Assembly (NCBI RefSeq): GCF_037975245.1
Contig: NC_092576.1
Coordinates: 10,588,611-10,643,610, forward strand
Direction of reading: 5' to 3'
DNA: 55,000 nt
DNA from: Apostichopus japonicus
Taxonomy: Eukaryota; Echinodermata; Holothuroidea; Aspidochirotida; Stichopodidae
A model generated the notes under the pieces. That model ran no database searches and had not been told where the DNA came from. It worked only from the letters and a program-made list of their open reading frames with translations. Position numbers and translations under genes: made by a program. Shown in pieces: positions 33,545 through 46,628 of the stretch (position 1 is the stretch's first letter; each line of letters opens with the position of its first letter).

Positions 33545-34054
33545 CGTTTAAGGTACCCCCATGCTAGCATTTCGTCAACCCCATAACCTTTAATTTCTAC
33601 TCACTTCCTCCAGACTCCCCCACTCAGTTTCCACCTCCGCAGGCAATTTCCTTTGCGGTAAACCTCGATGCCAAATATGCCCTCATATTACCCCAGGCAC
33701 CGTGGTCAAGATTCCCAATGTTGACTTTAGTCTAAGACCCCTTCCCTCTCTTACATTTTCTACTGTGTACTTTGCAAAGAGGGCAATTATGTAGGTGAAA
33801 CAGGTTCCCGGTTCCGCTTACGTTTTAATAATCACAAAAAATCTATTCGTGATAACTTTGCAGGATTCCCAGTTTCCGAACATTTCAACCTTCATAGTCA
33901 TTCTCTCAAAAACTTAAAATGTATTTTAATTGCCTCGAACTTCAAATCAGCTACTAAACGTAAACGTAAAGAAATCGATTGGATCTTTCGTATTAAATCT
34001 CACATCACCGGCCTCAACAAAGACTTGGGACCCCTTAACAACTATCAGTTCTAA
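33545..34054 (+). pseudogene. Penelope-like element, GIY-YIG end, frameshifted
   Basis: The 5'-truncated 3' end of a Penelope-like retroelement. First come a degraded LAFRQP motif and the Cys-rich linker FLCGKPRCQIC. After a frameshift near 33760 comes a GIY-YIG endonuclease domain: the signature NYVGETG, FRLRFNNHKKSI, FPVSEHFNLHSHSLKNL, KEIDWIFRIKSHITGLN and a stop at 34052. A ~50-bp inverted copy of an internal part of this domain (33897-33920 region) lies just upstream at 33480-33530. It cannot encode a complete protein. Confidence 0.85.
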
Positions 34055-34205
34055 CAAGCATATGTTATCCGTTCTTTGCTCCTTAATCCGCTCTCTGTAT
34101 AGTCATGGTTTATTTGGTTTTAATTCCTTCAATGCAACTTACACTTGTCTAGCGTCATACTTTCATTGTGTTACACTTTGTACCTTTCATTCGACTGCCA
34201 AGTAT

Positions 34206-34234
34206 TGATGACGAAGGTCCCAGGGGGACCGAAA
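34206..34234 (+). ncRNA. Hammerhead-ribozyme-like core
   Basis: TGATGA, a hairpin GGTCCC-AGG-GGGACC, then GAAAG, about 150 bp past the retroelement stop. Penelope-like elements are known to carry hammerhead motifs of the form CUGANGA-stem-GAAA. Here the C before UGAUGA is U, so activity is doubtful. Confidence 0.4.
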
Positions 34235-34346
34235 GTTCCAATATATTTTTTAAAGCTTTTCTCCTTATTTGTCAATTATGAGTCATATGTTATTTCTCTG
34301 GTTTTCTCTAATAATATTTTCTTTTGGAGTAAGCGTGAATTTTCAT

Positions 34347-34630
<284 letters not shown>

Positions 34631-34670
34631 ATACTAGTTGAGACTAGTGGAACACTAGTAGTTGTAACTC

Positions 34671-34700
34671 GGAGTTTCACGCGTTCATAGCGATCGTCAG
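34671..34700 (-). ncRNA. Hammerhead-ribozyme-like core, minus strand
   Basis: Read from 34700: CTGACGA, a short stem (CGC...GCG), then GAAAC. It lies just after the stop of the minus-strand Penelope-like fragment and fits the CUGANGA...GAAA pattern of Penelope-associated hammerheads. Confidence 0.45.
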
Positions 34701-34755
34701 ACAACTGGTAGCTTCACGTTATGCTCCATGAATATCCTCGTCGGGGTTGCCGGGA

Positions 34756-35129
34756 TTATAGAGTTGTTGGTGTATTGTTCTGCCGGTTTATTCTCTTTTG
34801 CGTCCGTTCTGTTGGTGGGTTTGTTAGACTTTCTTCGGTGTTCGGCTGTTGGTGTATTCTCTTTTGCGTCCGTTCTGTTGTTGGGTTTTTTTTTGCCTTC
34901 CTACGGTGCTCGCTCCTTCGATGTGTGTGGTTCCCTTGACGGTGTTTGGTGGTTGGACTGGAGTTGTTTATGTAGAACTTGTTTTCGTGGCGGCACTTCG
35001 ATATGAGCTCTGGGCGTTTGTTCAGGAGGGTCCGTTTGTTTGCGTTGATAATGATGAGTTTTTCAGTGAGACAGAGGTTGCACCGCTTCGACTCGTTGTT
35101 GTAGACTTTGGCTTTGGCTTTGGCTTTGA
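34756..35129 (-). pseudogene. Penelope-like element, C-terminal fragment
   Basis: The minus-strand open frame contains RCNLCLTEKLIIINANKRT, LLNKRPELISKCRHENKFYI and a repeated tail (NPTTERTQKRI twice), ending at TAA 34756-34758. This is the typical end of a GIY-YIG domain in one group of Penelope-like elements. It differs clearly from the fragment at 33545, so it is a different family. It is truncated at 35129, where the 5' flank of copy C begins, with GGCTTT repeated three times at the joint. Confidence 0.75.
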
Positions 35130-35950
35130 CAGTTCGCCAATATTACTATATAACTTTATATTTAAGTCATCAGCGGTTCTACTGACACATTTTTAGTTTT
35201 GTTTCATATCTTTTGGTTGGATATTGTATCTCGTTCTAATAATTATGTAACATTGAAACTGTGCACGAAGAATAAAGACAGTAAGAGACTAGTATTGTAT
35301 TCACATAACAAAATAGCGAAAGCGACCTTTCCCCAATTCCGACTCGTCGAATTTGTCAGGAAACTGGTGGTTGTCGATACAATCATAAACACAATACTGC
35401 ATGTTATCCATATTTTAAATTTTTACACGGAGTCTGGTACACGCATTTCCGGCTCGCAACGGTTGTCTTTGACGTCATAACATTACACAATCCAATAACA
35501 GCTCTAATATTCAAACATTCTAAACCCTTCTCTGCATTGCATTGAGGCTCTCTTCCGTGTAAACAAGTAATGTTTTTCAATTGATAACAGTTTAAAACGT
35601 TACCCAATTATACCTCCAATAAGTTCATGTCTGGAGATTACTGTTTTTTAATAAAATTCTAAGTATTTATAGATACTTCTAGAAACTAATATTCATGTTA
35701 TACAGACAAACTTAATTCCTTGAACCTTGTTTTCACAGAAATATAACAAACAAGTAAACATACAAAACGTGCGGGAAGGCACGAGAAAAGTTAACTTCAA
35801 CAATCAAATGAACTTATGCAAAGTACTGGACAATGATAGGAAATATTTGCAGTTTGAATAAGTTTTTGGAGAGTGCCATTTCATTTGTCACGCAACTCAT
35901 TAGTGAATCGCTTTGTTTAATTGCAGTAATAGGGATAATCTTTCTTCGAT
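35130..35950 (+). repeat. Duplicated 5' flank and putative promoter, copy C
   Basis: Near-identical to 10178-11001. Differences are scattered single bases and 1-2-bp indels. It should contain the promoter and 5' UTR of copy C. A TGACGTCA palindrome at 35470 is AGACGTCA in copy B. Confidence 0.7.
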
Positions 35951-38850
35951 ATGACGTCATCAAGTTCTACGTCGCCGTTCAGACTCACTCTTCTGAAAGT
36001 ATCCGATGTCTTGACAGAGAAAAATGTCCAGGACTTAGCTTTCCTATGTGAAGATATAAGTCCTGCCAGGAGAGAGTTGATAACCAACGCTAGAGAATTA
36101 TTCGCTGCTTTGCAAGGTCATGACCTGCTCAACGAACAAAAGGTTAACGTACTTATCGATTGGTTAGACGAGCTTCGGCTGTTGGAGGCTTCATATCTGT
36201 TGAAGAATTACAGAGAGACGCACCTAACAGGTAGACTACTAAGTTATAAACGAAAGCAGGCATGTAGCAGGACTTCTAGATATAAATGAGATTGAAAACC
36301 AAATTTACCCCCATTTTAAGTGTCAGGGAAGATCAGTTTAATTAACGCCTGTATTGATATTACATGTCTTATCATGTCTTATCGTCTATACGAATTCAAT
36401 TTTTTAGATTGAGGGACAAATACTTAGAGAAGTTGAGAAGGCACGTGTTACCATGCCCCTCACCCCAACCCGTGGCTACGGCCCTGTATATATTAACGAT
36501 ATCAATCACTTACAAATACGTCATACTACATGTGGTTATCTACGCTAGTAAACCATAACAATATATATTGACCAAAATGGAGATGGTCATCACAACGTAC
36601 TCCACACTGGACCTCTTGAACTTCGAAGTAATAAATCTAATTCTCTCGATTTATTGCGGATGATATTCTTGAAATAAATTAGATGCCTTTATTATGAAAT
36701 AGAATAGTATATACAACCTACGTTGTACCTCACCACCATACGAGTGTTTGTTCCAACCTATAAGAAGTAAGATGCTTAGTTTAGTAAGCGATTTATCATT
36801 CACGAAATCATTAATCTTTCCTGAAATAGGAATATTACAGCATCATCTGGTCTCATATTTAACATTTAACGTAAGAAAATCAAGGGTTGTGTGGGAGGAG
36901 GGGAGGTGGGAGGAGGCAATGCACTGCCCTCTGATCATTTTAATGTAACGTTCCCGCACCTCTGCCTCCTATGTGTTGCAATGTCATGCATGTGTGTGAT
37001 GGTGATGTTGTTTGAGGTGGGGGGGGGGGGGGGGAGAAGAACGGGTGACTTACAATAATCTTCCAGAGTGAGATGCATTCAAATTTCTGAATACAAATAC
37101 GGACCAGTGGTATGTTACGGTACATTCATTTGCACAAATTTTAATTATAAAATAAATAACGGGGAATCCTGAACACGAATAACCTACCACGCTGTACAGA
37201 GAGAACATTTGATAGAGGGTATCCTTATCTTTCACTTTCTTTGGAAACTTCCCCCTCCATTATATGACCAACTCACCTCCACCCGCACCCCGCCCCCCCC
37301 CCCAGTCTTTAAAAGTAAGATCCTTTAAAAAGTCTAAAAAAATACATACATTAAACTATTTGTTTCATGTTTGTTCAGGTCACGTCAAGGCACAGGAGAC
37401 ATGTTTCATCCATGAAGACTTACCATTGAAGTATTTTTGTGTGTCATGTGACTCAAAAATCTGTCCAGACTGTGCCTTTACCTCACATAATCGGGATGCC
37501 GGTTGTGACGTCATTAGCCTCGACAAAAAGTCCAATGAAGTAAGTCAGCGCCGTGGAAACCTTATGAAAGAATTAGAAACGTTGAAAACAGGGATCGCCT
37601 CGACAGAGCAGCTTTGGGAAGGAAAGAGGGAGCACTTGGCGCGTTGTCGTGAAATATCTCGTAAAGAAGTTCAAATGGATTATTTGACACACATTGAAAA
37701 AGTTGAAAGTATGAAGCGACTGCAAACAGAAGTATTAGATGGGAAGGAATTAGCTGACATAAAGCAGATCTTTGAAGAGAAAAAGGAATCGCAGATTTTA
37801 GAGAACGAACTCGCAATGGTAACTAAATGTCACAAATTTTCACACGAGAATGCTCTTGATGAAATCCAAAAGATAAGCAAAAGCACGAAGAAGGCGGCCG
37901 AAATTAAAGATAAATTAGAGAAACAGAAGGAGATGCTGAAAAATAGGTCTGTTGATCTCTTGTACAGGAAGATACCCAATGATGGAGCATTCTGTAGCAT
38001 TACAGTCAGTATGTTGATAGGAAGTGTAAACTTGGGTAGTAATCAGTTATTACATATATTTCATGATAGACAAACGAGTGGGGGCATTCTTCTTATTTGT
38101 ATTGATCCTGAAAATTCCAGTAAGGAATACTGGAGACATCTGGAGAAGAATGATAATCACGATGATCCTGTAGTTATGTCGTATACATCTATGTATTATG
38201 ATGCTAGACACCACGTAATATTTGCTGTAGGTAATACTGTCTATATTGTACATCCTCACTGGACAGGTTTTCTGTATGATTCTGTAAAATCAGTCTCATC
38301 ATTGGTGATCGATGAAGTACCTGAAGGTTCCTGGATTACCAGTATCGCTACAGACTATCCAAACAATGATTCTAACGATGAGTTTATCATCTCTACCAGC
38401 TGTGACCACTCTATTCGAGAGTACAATGTCTCCGGATCTGCTCTAAGAGTAATAGATACAGGAGATTGTGTACGCTCTAATGCTATATACAGAGTTGCTT
38501 ACTGTGGTAATTTATTTGCTATTATTGGTCGAAGTCTTGATGACGTCATACTGATAGATGCTGATGGTAAAGTCAAGCAGTGTGGCACTTTAAGGCTTCC
38601 GTCAGCTATGTCTGGTATGCTACCGATCAATATCATCAAGACTGGTTCTAAGTGGCTGGTATTGTACATCAGTGAGGGAGTTGCGAAAGAGTGGAAGGTT
38701 GTACAATTTAAGAAGACTGGAGAGTTTGTCAAAGTGTGTGATGAAGGAACATCATCTAATGAGATGGATATTCCTCTTTGTATCTCTCGATATACCAATC
38801 CTGGACATGTTACTCTTGCTAATGCTAAAGTACGTTTATTTCAGTACTGA
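35951..38850 (+). CDS. DED, B-box, coiled-coil, propeller protein, copy C
   Basis: Exons 35951-36230 and 37379-38850, with the same phase-1 junction and the same length (583 aa) as copy B. The DED (residues 10-88) differs from copy B at 8 residues of the 93 in exon 1, by my count (15 nucleotide differences in 280). B-box ligands C102, H105, C114, C117, C122, C125, H130 and C136 are kept. The coiled coil (142-280) and propeller-like domain (283-583) are intact, ending with TGA at 38848. An ORF extending upstream of exon 2 from 37264 is intronic and includes a poly-C run, so it is not the start. With copies A and B it forms a tandem family. Retained frames and near-identical 5' flanks suggest that B and C are both expressed or recently were. 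Confidence 0.88.
36231..37378 (+). other. Intron of copy C
   Basis: A 1148-bp phase-1 intron (CTAACAG|GTAGAC ... TTGTTCAG|GTCAC), shorter than in copy B because of indels. It has a poly-G run at 37020 and a poly-C run at 37295. Confidence 0.75.
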
Positions 38851-41221
38851 AAATATCTCGGTTACATAAGACGTCTTAGGTTAAAACCAATAGAACAATT
38901 AAGTTCGATTATAGCACACAGTATTTAGCGAAGTATTCATCAAAAGTGGTATAACGTTTAAACAATAATGATACTGGTTATGTCAGCATTGTGCTTCTAT
39001 ATTGTTTCTATCTTCCTTCATGCGACAAATAAAATAAGCAAAATTATTTGAATAGGAACATTCCACCCCGCCCCCCCCCGACCCCATCACTTACTATATA
39101 CCCTATTCATCTTATTCCGTATCACCGTTGTCGAAGATCACTTTTTCAAATAAAATCAAATTCAAACCACGTTACTGTGGTCCATGTTACATTCTCTATA
39201 TATTCTGCTATATTATGTAATATGTTTAGCATTTAAAAAAGAAATGATCAAATATCTTCACTGGTGTGTTCTGAACCTAATGACTTCGGACAGTAAGAGA
39301 TACATTATGATCTTATCCTACAAATAGAACGGGTCACATAATGTTCGCCTTCTCAACCACATTTGTACATTACTCAAATAATATATCCTGGAGATTGCTT
39401 GATAGATTTTATCTTATTTTCTCCCGTTTAGCATTTTGCAATAAGTCAGTACCGTTTTGAATTCAATATCATTAGGATATGCTTTTCAAAATGTTTCCGC
39501 CACTATTATTTGGTTTTCTTTGTTTTGTTTAGTTATTATTTAATGTATAAAGATATCTACTGCCCCATGGCCACTATATAGTGAACCATGCATATAACTA
39601 ATAATCGCTAAGTACGTCACCACAATGACCTTTTAACTTTCCATTCTTACAACCGTCACGGCCAATGTACCTCTCTGACACTATGTGAGGTCACATTGTA
39701 CTTCAAATATTGCCTATACTGTGAAACTAATCAATTGAAACAGAATAGGTTTTTCTGTCTTGCGTTCTCCAAATTTACCTTTACTCTATGAATCCTGCAA
39801 CTTTTCTGGATTCGTGAATGAAAACCACATTGTCATTGCATTTCTTATTCACAAAATGTTTTAACAATTTTCCTTTTCTTTAAACCAAACTTACATTATG
39901 AAATTGTTTGGATTTCTTTTTACCTTTTTGCCCCGTTTATTTCTTCTCTCATATTTACATTTTCTTGTTGCTGTAATGATATGTACTGTATTCAACAATC
40001 ATGTGTGTTCGGATGTAAATCATCCATTTGTTCTTTTCTTTTTATTTTTGTCTGTCATGACATGACATTGTACTACTTTGACACTTAAATTAAAACAGTT
40101 TATTTTGAAAAGCAATTCTTTTTACTGTGAGGTATTTGAAATCGACTAATTTTTATCAATATTTCTAAAGTAGAAGGCGAAAACTATTTTCTCGTCGTAC
40201 TATCCAACACAAATTAAGATAAGTTTGACCAAACTGTAGTTAAAAAGTTCAATATATCTGGGAATCGCAAATGAGTTTAGAAAGTCTTTGTTTTTATTTG
40301 TTATTTATTTTGTTTATTGGATAATTATCCTTTTGAATAAAAACCGAATTGAATTAATAGAGTACTGGAACATTCATAGGCTAGGTGGCTTAGCTAAGGC
40401 TACCGGTTGGGAGACTCGAGAACTTTTCGCCCCCTTCAACTTGGCCGATTTCCAGTAGTATTGAAAAAGTTGCTAGTTTCTCGCGAGGCATCAATTTGCT
40501 CCCGCTTGTCTCAATTCGGTCCAGGACCGCCGGGTTACATCAATTAACCGGTAGTAATTTATGCCGCCCTGGTAACAGTTAATAATAACCAACGAGTAAG
40601 CACACATTTCGAATGCATCACATTTCATAACGAAGCAAAAAACAACATATTTTGAAGATTAACCTTTGTGGGGAGATCTGGCTTAATGACATCACATATC
40701 TGAGATCACATTGGATCAAATTCCTGTAATATAATGTAGCAAAAATCTATTTTACAGTAATATCATGGTCATGACAAATCCAGAATTGTATATAGAAACA
40801 AACGAGAGCTTAAAATTGTATTAAATTTTCTTAAACCGAGTGCACCACTACGATCTTATGTTGAAGACGAAAACGTTTGGTTCCAATATATGTCATTAAA
40901 AGTGCCCTTTTGCCATTTAAATGTGTATTTTAAAGGTGTAGTTAAGAGGGTCCTTTCGTTAAAAAAAAAAACCATGTAAATAATGGAAATTGTGCTATAA
41001 ATTTGCATGCTGCAGAGAATCCAAGTTTTAAGATACTGAAACTTTGTTTCCTCTTCAAACCAAGTTGCATCTTCCACTGCTCGTCGCTTCCCCCACCCCA
41101 CACCCCACAATTCACAATCCACCCCCTCCCCCTGTACCCCGTATGGAATGTGTACCCGGTAGGTATAGGCCTATGTCTGAGTCTTATACATGTCGCTGTA
41201 AGGATGTAAATACAAGAGCTC
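38851..41221 (+). repeat. Duplicated 3' flank of copy C
   Basis: Aligns with the flanks of A and B but lacks the hAT-type MITE (the intact single CTTTAAAC is at 39878-39885) and has only one copy of the ~200-bp segment duplicated in A and B. The site of the 15.4-kb insertion is also uninterrupted (40524-40568). No conserved ORF. Confidence 0.8.
39028..39033 (+). terminator. Polyadenylation signal, copy C
   Basis: AATAAA 178 bp after the stop, in the conserved GCGACAAATAAAAT block. The shorter distance reflects a deletion of about 150 bp relative to A and B. Confidence 0.55.
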
Positions 41222-42037
41222 GCGTATTGAACGCCATTTTAACATTTATTTAACAATTACCGATATCTCTAATTCATTTGAAGATATCTCTAATTCACTC
41301 TAAGATATCTCGAATAAATTTCCAGATATCAATAATTTAAACGCACTTGAGATATCAGAATTTGAATTCGAGATATCAAGAATTCGACTTGGAGATATCC
41401 AAAATTGAATTAGAGATATCAAGAATTCGAATTCGAGATATCCAAAATTCAGTTTCCGGTACACGTGACTTTCCTCTTAAATGCATGAACGCGAATAAGT
41501 AGTCTTAGCAGTACTTCCACTTTCAATGACATTTTCTGATTGTAAGGAAATTCGATAAGTATTATGTATTTGCCGATTAAGATGGCGCTCTTCTTGTTAG
41601 CGCTACAATTCGAATTCTTGATGTCTCTAATTCTATTCCCGATATCTCTAATTCAATTTTAGATATCTCTAATTTTAGTCCCGATATCTCTAATTAAATT
41701 TAGGATATCTCTAATTCCATTTTGGATATCTTTAATTGTAATCTCGATATCTCTAATTCAAGTTGGATATCTCTAATTCGAATTCTTGATATCTCGAATT
41801 CAATCTTGGATATCTCGAATTCAATTCAAGATATCTTAATAATGTTTTCATTTTTTATATTTTTAATCTATTTCTTGACATCTTAAAATCAATTTGAGAT
41901 ATCTTAAATAAAGTTCAAGATATCGAAATGGCAATTTCTGAAGACTTCAATTTAATTCGACATATCCGAAATTAATGTAGATATCTTGACTTAAATTGAA
42001 GATTATTGAATAAATTTAACATGGCGTTCCATACGCG
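41222..42037. mobile_element. GATATC-rich inverted-repeat element, full copy
   Basis: The ends are inverted: CGTATTGAACGCCATTTTAA on the left and the complement of CGTATGGAACGCCATGTTAA on the right. The interior is about 25 degenerate units of ~25 bp built from GATATC and AATTC (for example GATATCTCTAATTC), facing opposite ways in the two halves with a unique centre at 41490-41590. There is no ORF. Copies A and B hold only the left third. Confidence 0.75.
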
Positions 42038-42272
42038 CACACACACACACATTGAATCTCCATCGGCCGCTCCTGGGTGTTACTATATGGAATGGATGTC
42101 ACAAAAACTATATAGAGAGTTTTGCTGATATATATCTTGAGCCAATGACTTTTTATGATCGTAGAAGACACGCTGTAAATGTGAACGTATAGTGAAAGTT
42201 ATAAGTTTGTCTTCAATTTCGTCACATTGATAATGAAGGTAGATCTCTAAACACACAACGTCGGGCATAAAG
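42038..42272. other. Short spacer with (AC)n
   Basis: Starts with an (AC) run. The minus-strand ORF at 42083-42319 runs into the end of the next element and is not supported as a gene. Confidence 0.4.
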
Positions 42273-42274
42273 GC

Positions 42275-45200
42275 TACACTCTTAAAATTGTTGGGCAAGT
42301 TATTCCACAACCTGGGCAATTATTTACACATCCGTTGGGTCCGTATGCCTCCTGGTTGATATTGGGCAAAAAAGTGCCCAACTAAGTTGGTTAATGATTT
42401 TGCCCAGCAAACGGTTAAATAAATACCCAACATCTTTGCCCAACATCTTTGCCCAATGCCTTTACCCAACAATGTTGGTCACCGATTTGCCCAATGGTTG
42501 TGTAAAACCTTTTACCAATGGATTTTTCTTTACCCAATGATTCTTGCCCAACAGCTAGTTAAAAATAATAGTGGTTGGTTAACTAATACAAGACAAACAT
42601 TGGATTGTAACATTTTTCATACAACTGGCTTTATTTAATAGGTTATAAAGCTTAAACAGAGAATGATAAAGAACAAACAAGTAGTATATGTTTTCATACT
42701 TTTATTTTTTCTGGTCTTTGCCGACTTCAGATTGTTCCTCCAGCATGAATTCTCACAGCATTCAGTGCTTGACCTCTATTTACCTAGTTAAATGATCTGT
42801 GACTTCGATCCGAAGCAATAATTTCATAAACTCACAATGGGGATAAACACATATCAACATTATTAAAGCTGAAAATATTAGCTATCCATATTTTGCCATT
42901 GTTTACTATTTTCAGTTCTTGAAATGTGTTGACCACAGAAGACCTCCTGTATGTTGACATCAACTACACAAGGTACCGGTGCAACACACAATCATGTACA
43001 GCTTAATGTTGGCCTCTTTCAAGCAACTCTGGTCTTAATAAGTGAATATAATATCACTGATAATTTCAAACAAAAGCCAAATGGTTGTAAATCCCACATT
43101 GATTCTACATACTAGAAATAAAAGCAGCTTCAAGATCACAATTATAAGTGATAATAGGGACATTGCTGGCACCTGATCTGATAAACACACAAAATTGAAT
43201 ATTTGTTTGATAAACCAACCCTGCCTCAACCTTTCACTGTATCAATAAAAAATCTACCCCCTACCACCCCCCCCCCCAACAAAAAAAAAAAACAGATTTT
43301 ATGTAGGTACAGTTCACCAAGGCAAACATTTACTATTTCCCTTTAATATGTAAATATATATGAAACAAAAGCAACCTTAAAATGTAAACATGTCAGGCTA
43401 ATACCGAGAAACCATTTGAAAAGTTTGTTCCAAGACACTTTGACCCTTAAACACTTCTGTTTGCTGCGAAAGCTCCAAAGGCACTCAGTGAACGACTTTT
43501 GATAAAACCAAGTTCATATACCTCAGCATGGAAAAACTCCCAAACCCCCTTACATTGAGTTTGGAAGTTATTGTCCAACACATACTTTACAGACTTTAAA
43601 ACAAATAGTCTACTGCCTTGAGGAGTGAGGACTGCATTATTGGATGTCTCTCAATTATCACAAACAAATGCTGAGGGGAACCTTTACTCTCTCCTAAGCA
43701 CAGAATGAATGGCTGTGGTCGCTCATCCTTCGATATTTTCTTGCAGTAGTCCTCTAACACTTGTCACCGACTGCAAATTAAAGAAAATAAAGTCCTTGAG
43801 TTGCAAATAAAATGTAATTAAGACAGGTGGATAGACAGAGTTTTAAGACTTCTGCACAATGCTATGATACTGTGGACCAGTGTAATTAAAAGAAAAAACA
43901 GGTCAAGAAAGTCAACATATTTATCTTGACAAGGTTTTCAAAGTATAATAACGCCCACCCCATTAATGTCAAATGACCTTTCCCTTACACTATCAAGTAC
44001 CGGATCACTTCATTATTATGACCAAGGTTTACATACCGACGATGAAATTTATTTAACCTTCCCCCCATTTCATTACTAGTTTAATTAAAAAAATTGCACT
44101 GGTGGCTTCTAATGACCTCTGACCTCTAGCTATAATCAATGGGATTCATGTACTCATTTTGGCAACCTATGTGCATCACATATTAGATTCATCTAACTTT
44201 CACCTTTTAAGTTAGCATACTTACAAGGTTTTAAGTGTTTGGCCCTTGTTAACCTCAAATGACCTTTGACCACTAGCACAATAAGTAGCATTTTTCTGCT
44301 CACTATAAACAACAACACACCAAGTTTATAAGGTTAAACAAACTATCAGCTGAGCTGGTATGAACCAAAAGGTGTACCACCAAAAGAATTTTACTTAAAA
44401 TATAATTAATGATTTTGCTTACTGGCTGATCGTCTATGAATGCTTGAAGGCAACTAGTCACCGTAGTAGACCCGCTTTTCTTTGCCCGTCCTCGAAAAAG
44501 CAATGGCAACAGAAAGAAAGCTAAGTTCTTCTTTTCATCTGTAAAGAGATTAAGCCAAGAAATGAGAATGCTTGCAGGTATAAACGACAAAAACATTAAT
44601 AAGGCACAATATAGTCTGACCATATAAAACTTCAAGGACTGACGATAAAATTCAAGGGATACATCGCCCTAAATTTGCTCCACAACTTGAGGCTCATACA
44701 CTTTAATAACAGCAACATGAAAGTTAATGTGGCATGTGTACTCATAGGGGACCTACACATTTGTATTAGAAGACTTAATTACCTACCCTACACACTAATT
44801 TCAAGCCAAATATTATAAGATTTTGAAGGAAAAAAATGAAAAAGCCCATAGTGCTAACCTTTCATTGACACAGTTGTACTGAAATCTGAATACAATTGTC
44901 CAAAGATTTTGGAAAGAATTATTCAGACCCTATGTGGAACCTACAGACAACACTGATACATGTCCAAGTGACTGTCATTAAGTTAATATTATAACAGGGC
45001 TGGGTCTCATTTCAACCACACACAAACCCGAAAGCGACTACAAAAAAAATAGTAGCCAATTAATCATATTGAGTGCAATGATTGGAGAAAGTTTGCAGAA
45101 AGGTTCAGAAGCCACCATTGACATTAACCTGATTTGGTCCATTCAGATCAGTTGATTTTGATAGATTTTTAAAAAGTAACAATCACCAAAAACATATTTT

Positions 45201-46628
45201 GAAGGTAATTCAAATATTGACCCATCTTTACAGATATACTGGAAAGAGAAACTCTATTGTCATGGCATAAGCTCTAAGTGAAGATAGCAATGAATTCACA
45301 GGCCACGACTACATTAAATTAGGCTTACCATCAGTCAGTGCATCCAACGTCTTCTCTAAATGAAAAAAGTTCGGCCAGTTTAGGATGATCGCCTGTATAG
45401 CACAAGATGTACATCGTCATATATCCCACTCTGTTGTATAATTTGTTGGCAGTTAATTGGTATTTGTAATAATTCGAAGTCCTGTTCTACCTGTAGGAAA
45501 GAGAAAAATATGCAAACAGCATTATAGGCCTATAACATTACAAGCACTGATGTTCTATGCTATACTAAAATTATTATAGCCTAGAACTCATTAAATGCCA
45601 GGCCTAACTTAGGCTACTTCGAAGTTCGAAAAACCCTCGAAGTTCGGACACCCCTTACGAATGCATAATTTCACCATGGCACAAATACAATAGGATCAAT
45701 TTGACGAAACCTATGAAGCGACTTTTTTTCTAACGAGAATGTTTCTTCTGCCATGGATAGTATCATTTTAAAAGAAGTGTGTACAAATACAATTCTGGAG
45801 CATTTTAGTGCTAAAGTGTTCGGACTTCGAAGGGTCCATTATGATACTATTGTATGTACGTACTACTACTAGCATTAAAAACGTACTGTACGTGTAAGTC
45901 TAACATTAGGCCTAAGTTATAACATGCTAGGTCTAACGTTATGCTAATAAGGGTTAATGTGGTCATTTGCCGCATAAAACCTTAAAGAAAACAACGGAGT
46001 ACAATTTATGATTTACAACGCAAATGTGCTAAAAAGAAACCTTGTCTAGCCAAGATATAGGCTAGAGAGACCTGTTGCATACGCATAGCTTACCGTAAGT
46101 TGACGAGGATCTGCATTACACAGGCGTTCGCAACGTTAATACAATGTGAGTAATTTAGACCTAGTACACACTTGCGGGCGCGCCGAGAGAACGAACGATC
46201 ATTCGATACCACTCTATGTAGAGATCGCAGTGTTCGATGCACACACCAAGTAGAGGATTGTTTTTCTTTACGCTCACCTTCAAATGTAGCACATAACTAT
46301 GGCATTTCCCACCTCTTGAGTATAGCGCTAACAAATTCGTCAGCCATTGTGTACTTTCACTATATACGATCTACTCATGATGCATGCACATCGCGCAGAG
46401 TACCAGTATAGTAATGGCGCGAAAATGCTGGTTTTTGCACAAAATTGGGCAAATCAAGCTTGTTTGCCCAAGAGAAAGTAACAATAAACTACATCTTAAT
46501 TTTTGCACAACAAAGTTTACCCATATCAGTTGTGTAATTTCTTTTACTCAGTTGTTGGTTAATATTTACTCATATTGGGCAATGCTTGGTTTGCTCAACC
46601 ACTTTTGCCCAACAGTTTTTAGAGTGTA
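42275..46628. mobile_element. 4.36-kb TTGGGCAA inverted-repeat element
   Basis: The left end TACACTCTTAAAATTGTTGG matches the complement of the right end (TACACTCTAAAAACTGTTGG). Both are followed inward for ~250 bp by scattered TTGGGCAA/TTGCCCAA motifs. The outer TA on each side could be the target duplication. It contains a decayed minus-strand SAM-domain gene and no recognisable transposase. Confidence 0.75.
43437..46347 (-). pseudogene. SAM-domain SAMD3-like gene, decayed
   Basis: Minus-strand exons can be followed from end to end. Exon 1 (46347-46278) reads MADEFVSAILKRWEMP, then a TAG stop, then LCATFE. Exon 2 (from about 45490) reads EQDFELLQIPINCQQIIQQ and resembles the second half of a SAM domain. 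A later exon (45412-45349) carries AIILNWPNFF. Exon 44541-44423 reads LAFFLLPLLFRGRAKKSG and ends FIDDQP before GTAAGC. The last exon (43770-43437) has QPFILCLGESKGSPQHLFVI, a frameshift after AVDYLF, then VWEFFHAEVYELGF and a stop. Domain order matches the SAMD3-like family, with the C-terminal part missing from the gene at 18908. At least one stop and two frameshifts make it a pseudogene. The middle (NYLP/GED region) is not found. Confidence 0.65.

Noticed and set aside
37264-37378. Upstream extension of exon 2 of copy C (ORF start at 37264)
   Set aside because: It lies in the intron, crosses a poly-C run, is absent in copy B, and a strong acceptor follows at 37378.
42083-42319. Minus-strand ORF starting RLWNNLPNNF, resembling a LINE C-terminus
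   Set aside because: The resemblance comes from the terminal repeat of the TTGGGCAA element. The rest has no RT motif.
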